Assembly: GCA_033439795.1 (NCBI GenBank)
Contig: JAUTDP010000009.1
Location: 1,178,001 to 1,242,000 of the forward strand
DNA length: 64,000 nt
Direction of reading: 5' to 3'
Origin: Sordaria brevicollis
Taxonomy: Eukaryota; Ascomycota; Sordariomycetes; Sordariales; Sordariaceae
In this document: positions 59,265 through 64,000 of the stretch, one piece after another
Layout: each line of letters begins with the position of its first letter
How positions within the stretch are numbered: position 1 is the first letter of the stretch
Notes under the pieces: model-generated
What the model saw: only the letters and a program-made list of their open reading frames with translations
Databases searched by the model: none
Told to the model about the DNA's origin: nothing
Made by a program: the position numbers and the translations under genes

Positions 59265-60076
59265 GCGAGTGATGATGGCGAGCTAAAGTGGCCGGTGTCG
59301 AGAGAAAGGTGATTACGATTCTGTTATAGTTGCATAGTGAGCGGGTCTTTCGCAATAGAGTTGATACCATCCATTCAGCCATCACCATGTTTGCACACTT
59401 GTTTTCATGTGTGAGAGTAGCAATTCTGCCAAGGCTGCACTCGACCAGGGTTTTCTTGACAAAAGACCTGACGCATCATGGGAAAGGTGCGCGGACACTC
59501 CGTTATAAATCCACGACTTGAGTGTTCGAATGAGCATAAACCATGTTTAACATAGCTTGAAGGATAGGAGAACGGAATCAAGCATCGCTAAATTTTTCTT
59601 TCGATTATTTCTTTTTTTCCCTCCCCCCCCGTGTTATGAATAGGCAATCAAGCCCAACTCAAAGCTAAAGAGCACTCGCAGCTCCTCCATTCAATACCTC
59701 AATACCAGATACCTATGTGGGATTAAAGAGCTCTTGCAGTCATGGCTCCCTTTGAAAGGTCCGTTTGTCCTTGCCGACGGGAGTTGCTTTCAAAAGAAGG
59801 CGCCACCAGGTGTAGACGGGCCACCAACAAGTGGGAAGCGAAATCTGTTGTGGTGATCTGGATCTTCTCGTTCTTCTTCAGCACATCAACTCTATCTCTT
59901 CGTCGTGGTTATCAACCCGCCTTCTCATAGCTTGAAGTTATTTGGTTAGACAACCCGTTCAGTACTAGTACATTCATTACACTGAACAACCCCCGGAGTC
60001 ACATTCAGCAAGGACACGACCCGACAACCCTTAAGTTTCGGCACGTTTCCAGTAATCCTTCACCTTAATCATCAAC
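59265..60076. other. Intergenic
   Basis: 3' flank of the SPATA20-type gene and upstream region of the unrecognised gene at 60077. No domain-bearing frame. Confidence 0.4.
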
Positions 60077-61249
60077 ATGGAGTCTGTGGTTGAGAGACGT
60101 TTAAATGCAGCCATGGATGAAAGGCTCGTCGGGATTAGGGGGCTATTCGCCACCATATACAAGCATGAGGTTCTCTCGGAACTGCTTTTTCCCAATTATC
60201 AATCCGTGCCGACGTTTGACTGGATCATGGCTCCAATGAGGCGGTTTGCGTTCTTTGAGCATAGACTCCAGCACATTCAGGTCCCTAACAAGACATTGGA
60301 CATCCAGGTTAAATGGAAAGAGCAGGCTGAGCTAATGGTGTTGTTGAACGAAGTATACTGGCCACTTCACACTGTTGAACACGTTCTTCATTTCATCACT
60401 GAGGTGAGTATATCGATTCATTAACCCATACCATACCCTTCTCCGTTCCTTACTAGTTCCCTTACCACCCAAATCTATTAGCATGAAATGAGCGTCCGAC
60501 TGACAAAGACACGGGTTTTCCGGTCGGAACCAAAAAGAAAGGGGTTGGAGAAGAAATACTTTATTTTCAAATGGTCATCGAGGTACACTTTAAACATGCC
60601 AGTAATCGCATCGACATGTGTCTTTTGTCGGAGCTTCTTTCGGGCCATTCCGCAGCTAGGCAGACCGAAACCGAAACTCTCGAGCAAACCGAAATTCCCA
60701 AGCCAAATTCTCCCTCCCCTGAGTCCGCTCCTGGCAACGGGGCAGCCGAGCGGACCAAAACCCCCAGCCAGACCGAAGTTCCCAACCAAATCGACACATA
60801 TCCAAGCGCCACAACGAATCCAAACAGACCGATATATCCCAACGGCTCTACGCACCCAAGAAATTCGAGAGACCAAGCACAAGGATACTACCAAGCACAA
60901 GCACACTATCCAGCACCACGACAAAACCAAGCACCGCGACAAAACCAAGCACCGCGACAAAACCAAGCACCGCGACGAAACCAAGCACCGCGACAAAACC
61001 AAGCACCGCGACGAAATCAAGCATCGCGGCAATATCCAGCACAAGGACAATTCCAAGCACAAGGAGACTATCAAGCAACAGGACAAAACCAGACACCACG
61101 GCAAAACCAGGCACCACGACAAAACCGAGACCGTTAACCACCTTCGACTGGTGTATTTCAGGTCCCATATGCTTTATGTCGCCGTCACCAGAAGTGGGCT
61201 TCGTGACACAGAATTGAAAGCGAAATGTTTGTGGTCCGGGACAGGATAG
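60077..61249 (+). CDS. Unrecognised protein with KTKHRD repeats, two exons (tentative)
   Basis: Exon 1 (60077-60403) ends at a GTGAGT donor. Exon 2 (60482-61249) follows a TATTAG acceptor, in phase, giving 364 residues. Residues 1-120 are ordinary-looking (for example WIMAPMRRFAFFEHRLQ and LHTVEHVLHFITE) but match no family I know. The second half is Lys/His/Arg-rich, with a hexapeptide repeat (KTKHRD) from an 18-bp tandem unit. An alternative frame of exon 2 (60571-61137) is also open and would encode an APRQNQ repeat, so the exon 2 frame is uncertain. Possibly lineage-specific. Confidence 0.4.
60920..61030 (+). repeat. 18-bp tandem repeat inside the unrecognised gene
   Basis: About six copies of a unit close to AAAACCAAGCACCGCGAC, flanked by degenerate copies out to about 61140. 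The unit length keeps every frame open. Confidence 0.9.
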
Positions 61250-62532
61250 GGATAGCAGTTCTTTGGTGAAGTATTGCCGTGTACCATGATGAATCGGAAA
61301 AGAAACCAAACGTAGAGTTTGTTACAGCGAGTTGGGTTTGGGGTGGTATGTTGCATTGGTGTATGGATATCATTCGGAAGCGGGTACAACGACGATGATG
61401 GTTTAGTCCTTTGGACAGCATTGGAAGGGGTGTAAATGTTGGCGGGGTGAGAAAGCGGAGGCGTAATGGAAGCGACGGGGAATTCTTTGGGAAGAGGTTG
61501 CAATTCGATGTGTGTGCTAGATATACGCTGTTGTGGTCGGAGGGTAATGGAGCGTGAGGATAGTTCGTTCACTTGGATATGCGGTACCCGGTATAAAGAT
61601 ATCATTGGTTGTGGACAGCGGAATAATACGCTTGCTTGAGCACGGTGTGTTGATTTCTTCATGTTAACTGGTAGCAGAATATGCCATCGCGGAACAAGAT
61701 ATCAATTTGTTCGGGGACCACCAACCCAATCTAGCACAAAGTTTACACATCAAAGTCCTTGTCTCCCTTGGAGACACTCGGCAGTGAGTTACCAGAAAGC
61801 TAGTTCACGCTTCTAAAACTTATGAAGGTGCGTTTGAAGCCCTCTTGGTCTTCTTGTAAGGGACCTTTTGACAGTCAAAGGCGCTATAAAGGTGCATTGT
61901 GTTGAAGCCATTCCCATGTCTTGGCATAGTGGATACGACCCACGGGCTTCGCCTCCGTTCTTTCCTCTTTGCTTCTCTCTCTCTTCCAATAAATCACCTC
62001 TCACCACCACATCGCCGTCTCCACGGTATCCTCCTCCGTATGATTCTACACGTTGAAGCAAGGAAAGAATGGTCTGTCCATCTACTACCGGACTGGAGCG
62101 GTTATTCAAGAACGAAGGTTGAGAAGTTACCAGTCCATGAGCATTCCGTTCCATCTGCCCTTCTTCAAAGGAAGGCACTGGCAGAAGTGGAAAAACAGCT
62201 GTCCTTAAATGAGAAACCACCATCGAACCATGAGTTTCGTGTTTTCTAACCACATCCAAATCTGGAACATGATCAGAGTTTCTGTGAGCACCACACAACT
62301 ACCGTGAAACTAACAAGAAGTCTTTTATGCGAACAGTTGTTACCAACAATCGGTCAACGTTTCATTTAATCATGAGGATCTTGTCTTGTCTGCCTGTCAA
62401 GAACAAGTGACAGTTGATCTTCTCCGCAAGCCGAAGCGGAAATTTGCACCAATCCTGCACGGCATCCATCCAATCCCGTCCTCGCCAACCAACAGACGAC
62501 TCCCCAAATTATTGTCGCAACAAACAACCACA
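61250..62532. other. Intergenic, no supported gene
   Basis: Open frames on the minus strand (61174-61662 and 61813-62298, about 160 codons each) have no recognisable features and no splice context. Confidence 0.35.
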
Positions 62533-63286
62533 ATGAGGCGGCCCATGGGGATAGAAGCGTCCGTGAGAAAAGCTGCCGAGCTGGCCAAGGAGATCCATTT
62601 CCTACTCGCAAACGATGCTCGTCTGTTGGGATTATTGCTCAACTTTGCCGACATGACAAGGGATCAAAAGACGTGGACCGCAGATCAATTCGCAAAATAC
62701 GGGACCAGACTGTACCCCAAAATCTACTCACTAGCGTGTGATAGCGCGGAGAGGGAAAACAGCGAAAAGGAGGAACGTTTGTGGGTCATGGTTGGGTTGT
62801 TGTTGGGGGAGGTTGAGATGACTCGTGAGTGTAGATTACCTACTTTGTTTACCTACCTATATTTTAGGTACCAGCTAGACCGTTCTACTAACTCTCATGC
62901 TTTTCTTCTTTTGCTCACCCGATCGGTAGTCAACACTTTTGTCAACTTAAGCCAAAAGACTTTTACGGGTGAGTAAAACTACGACAGTGTTTCTTTTGCC
63001 CGACATACATACTAGACCTGGACCTAGACCTCCTCCAACTGCACCGCTTCCCATCCCAACTACCAACCTAGTTAGCACATAGAAAGAATCTCCGCCTTGT
63101 CAAATACTTACTAACAAGGCTATTCAATTTACTAAACCGAGAACAATAGGGCGAACATTTACATGGGTGGATCAATCAAGAACCACACCTTATCCTAGCG
63201 GATTTGGTACAGGTTGGTACGTGCAAGTGCATGGAGACAGTATGGGCTTTGGAACTCGAACAAAGACAGTGCTCAACTACCTATAA
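62533..63286 (+). CDS. Unrecognised protein, three-exon model (tentative)
   Basis: Exon 1 (62533-62824) is convincingly protein-like (helical, ASVRKAAELAKEIHFLLAND and ERLWVMVGLLLGEVEM) and ends at a GTGAGT donor. Phase-compatible exons are 62930-62968 and 63150-63286, giving 155 residues. A competing frame between about 63080 and 63315 also reads well but contains an in-frame TAG at 63147-63149. The gene may therefore be mis-modelled or decayed. No family is recognised. Confidence 0.35.
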
Positions 63287-63525
63287 CACTTTGGAAGTGA
63301 GAAAGATGGAATAGCTTTGGTGTATTATACCTACACCTGGATAACTCTAGCAAGAAAGGCATGAATGCACAGGATAGGTATATACAATTTGGGTTAGGGA
63401 ATTGGGGTGTTTGTTCGTTTTGGCATAGCGGGACTTGTTAATTATATTATTGAAGAGAAAAGGTGGAAATGAGTGGGCTTACGTGTGGAAAATAGAGCCA
63501 TGAGGCACAATATGAAGCGATCGAC

Positions 63526-63545
63526 AAGAGAGAGAGAGAGAGAGA
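63526..63545. repeat. (GA)n microsatellite
   Basis: About ten GA units. Confidence 0.85.
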
Positions 63546-63766
63546 TGGAAGAATATTTTCGTCGAAACACCATCAGTGTAAAACGTCTATAGCCGCTGTC
63601 AATTTCCTTTACGAAAAGTCAAAGAAATTCTTGGTCTCGAGGGCTGGTAGGGGTCGAGTGTCCGATGGGTATGATGTGGTGTGATGTGATCAGGAAACGC
63701 CAGTCGCCAACTGACCCTGTAACTTCAGCAAAAAGATTTGTAACCGCCGTTTGTTTCGGAGTTTGT

Positions 63767-64000
63767 CTACAAGTGTCGTTGGATCTCCACTTCCGGAGTC
63801 AACTGTGACTCTTCGATCTGTTTTCCTTTTTGTGATGGTTCGAGGTCATGCTCTGTTGGCGCTGTGGCCGGTGGAGAATTGCTCTTGGTGACGGCCCGTT
63901 GGTGTTGAAGGAATGCCGTTCCTTTGATCATCTGCGAAGCCCGGTGTCAGTTTTGTCGACGGTCGAGGAAGTGGAAAAAATGTTCACTTCGCCAACGAAC
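63767..64000 (-). CDS. 3' end of a gene running off the right edge
   Basis: On the minus strand a terminal exon (63931-63767) codes for 54 residues starting MIKGTAFLQHQRAVTK and ending EVEIQRHL-stop. It follows a CGCAG acceptor and a possible intron with a GTGAAC donor at 63987, leaving 13 coding bases at the edge. The tail is charged and probably cytosolic. The family cannot be told from this fragment. Confidence 0.4.

Overview
The window comes from a filamentous ascomycete nuclear genome, most likely a Sordariomycete. The genes are split by short introns (GTAAGT/GTGAGT donors, CTAAC-like branch points, CAG/TAG acceptors). Three tRNA genes each carry a short intron after anticodon position 37. 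Fungus-specific families are present (Zn2Cys6 regulator, HacA-type bZIP, fungal ABCB pump, Mcp1), and one copia retrotransposon is massively mutated by a RIP-like (CpA to TpA) process. The genus is not determined.

Layout: 1-6759 is gene-poor, with one tRNA-Glu. 6760-12680 is a Ty1/copia element with two LTRs, a 5-bp target-site duplication and a RIP-degraded gag-pol. Its right LTR carries a 300-bp GC-rich, hairpin-rich insertion that appears younger than the RIP. 14509-24876 holds a C2HC zinc-finger protein (+), tRNA-His (-), an Mcp1-like mitochondrial membrane protein (-), a small U1-type zinc-finger protein (+) and a five-exon Zn2Cys6 regulator (-), followed by a 372-bp MITE-like element. 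24876-34827 holds a full-length ABCB multidrug-type transporter, a secreted rhamnogalacturonan acetylesterase and a secreted tyrosinase, all on +. tRNA-Pro (-) follows.

36.5-38.3 kb holds a hac1/hacA unfolded-protein-response bZIP gene (-) with a plausible 20-nt IRE1-type intron and a long second open frame. A 6-kb gene-poor stretch follows, holding at most one 67-codon candidate gene. 44.5-54.2 kb has a DUF427 protein (-), the ESCRT-III-associated protein Did2 (+) and a 1368-residue Ser/Thr-rich mucin-like surface or secreted protein (-) built of several families of tandem repeats. 56.7-59.3 kb has a SPATA20/YyaL-type thioredoxin-fold protein (+). The last 4 kb contain two unrecognised, possibly lineage-specific genes and the 3' end of a gene that runs off the window.

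The genes do not form a biosynthetic cluster; most look like ordinary housekeeping or secreted-enzyme genes. The most unusual material is the layered transposon history at 6.8-12.7 kb, the MITE at 23.7 kb with copies of its own terminus inside it, the dual-frame hac1 3' half, and the repeat-built mucin gene. All gene models are read by eye from sequence, splice motifs and phase arithmetic. No database search was run.
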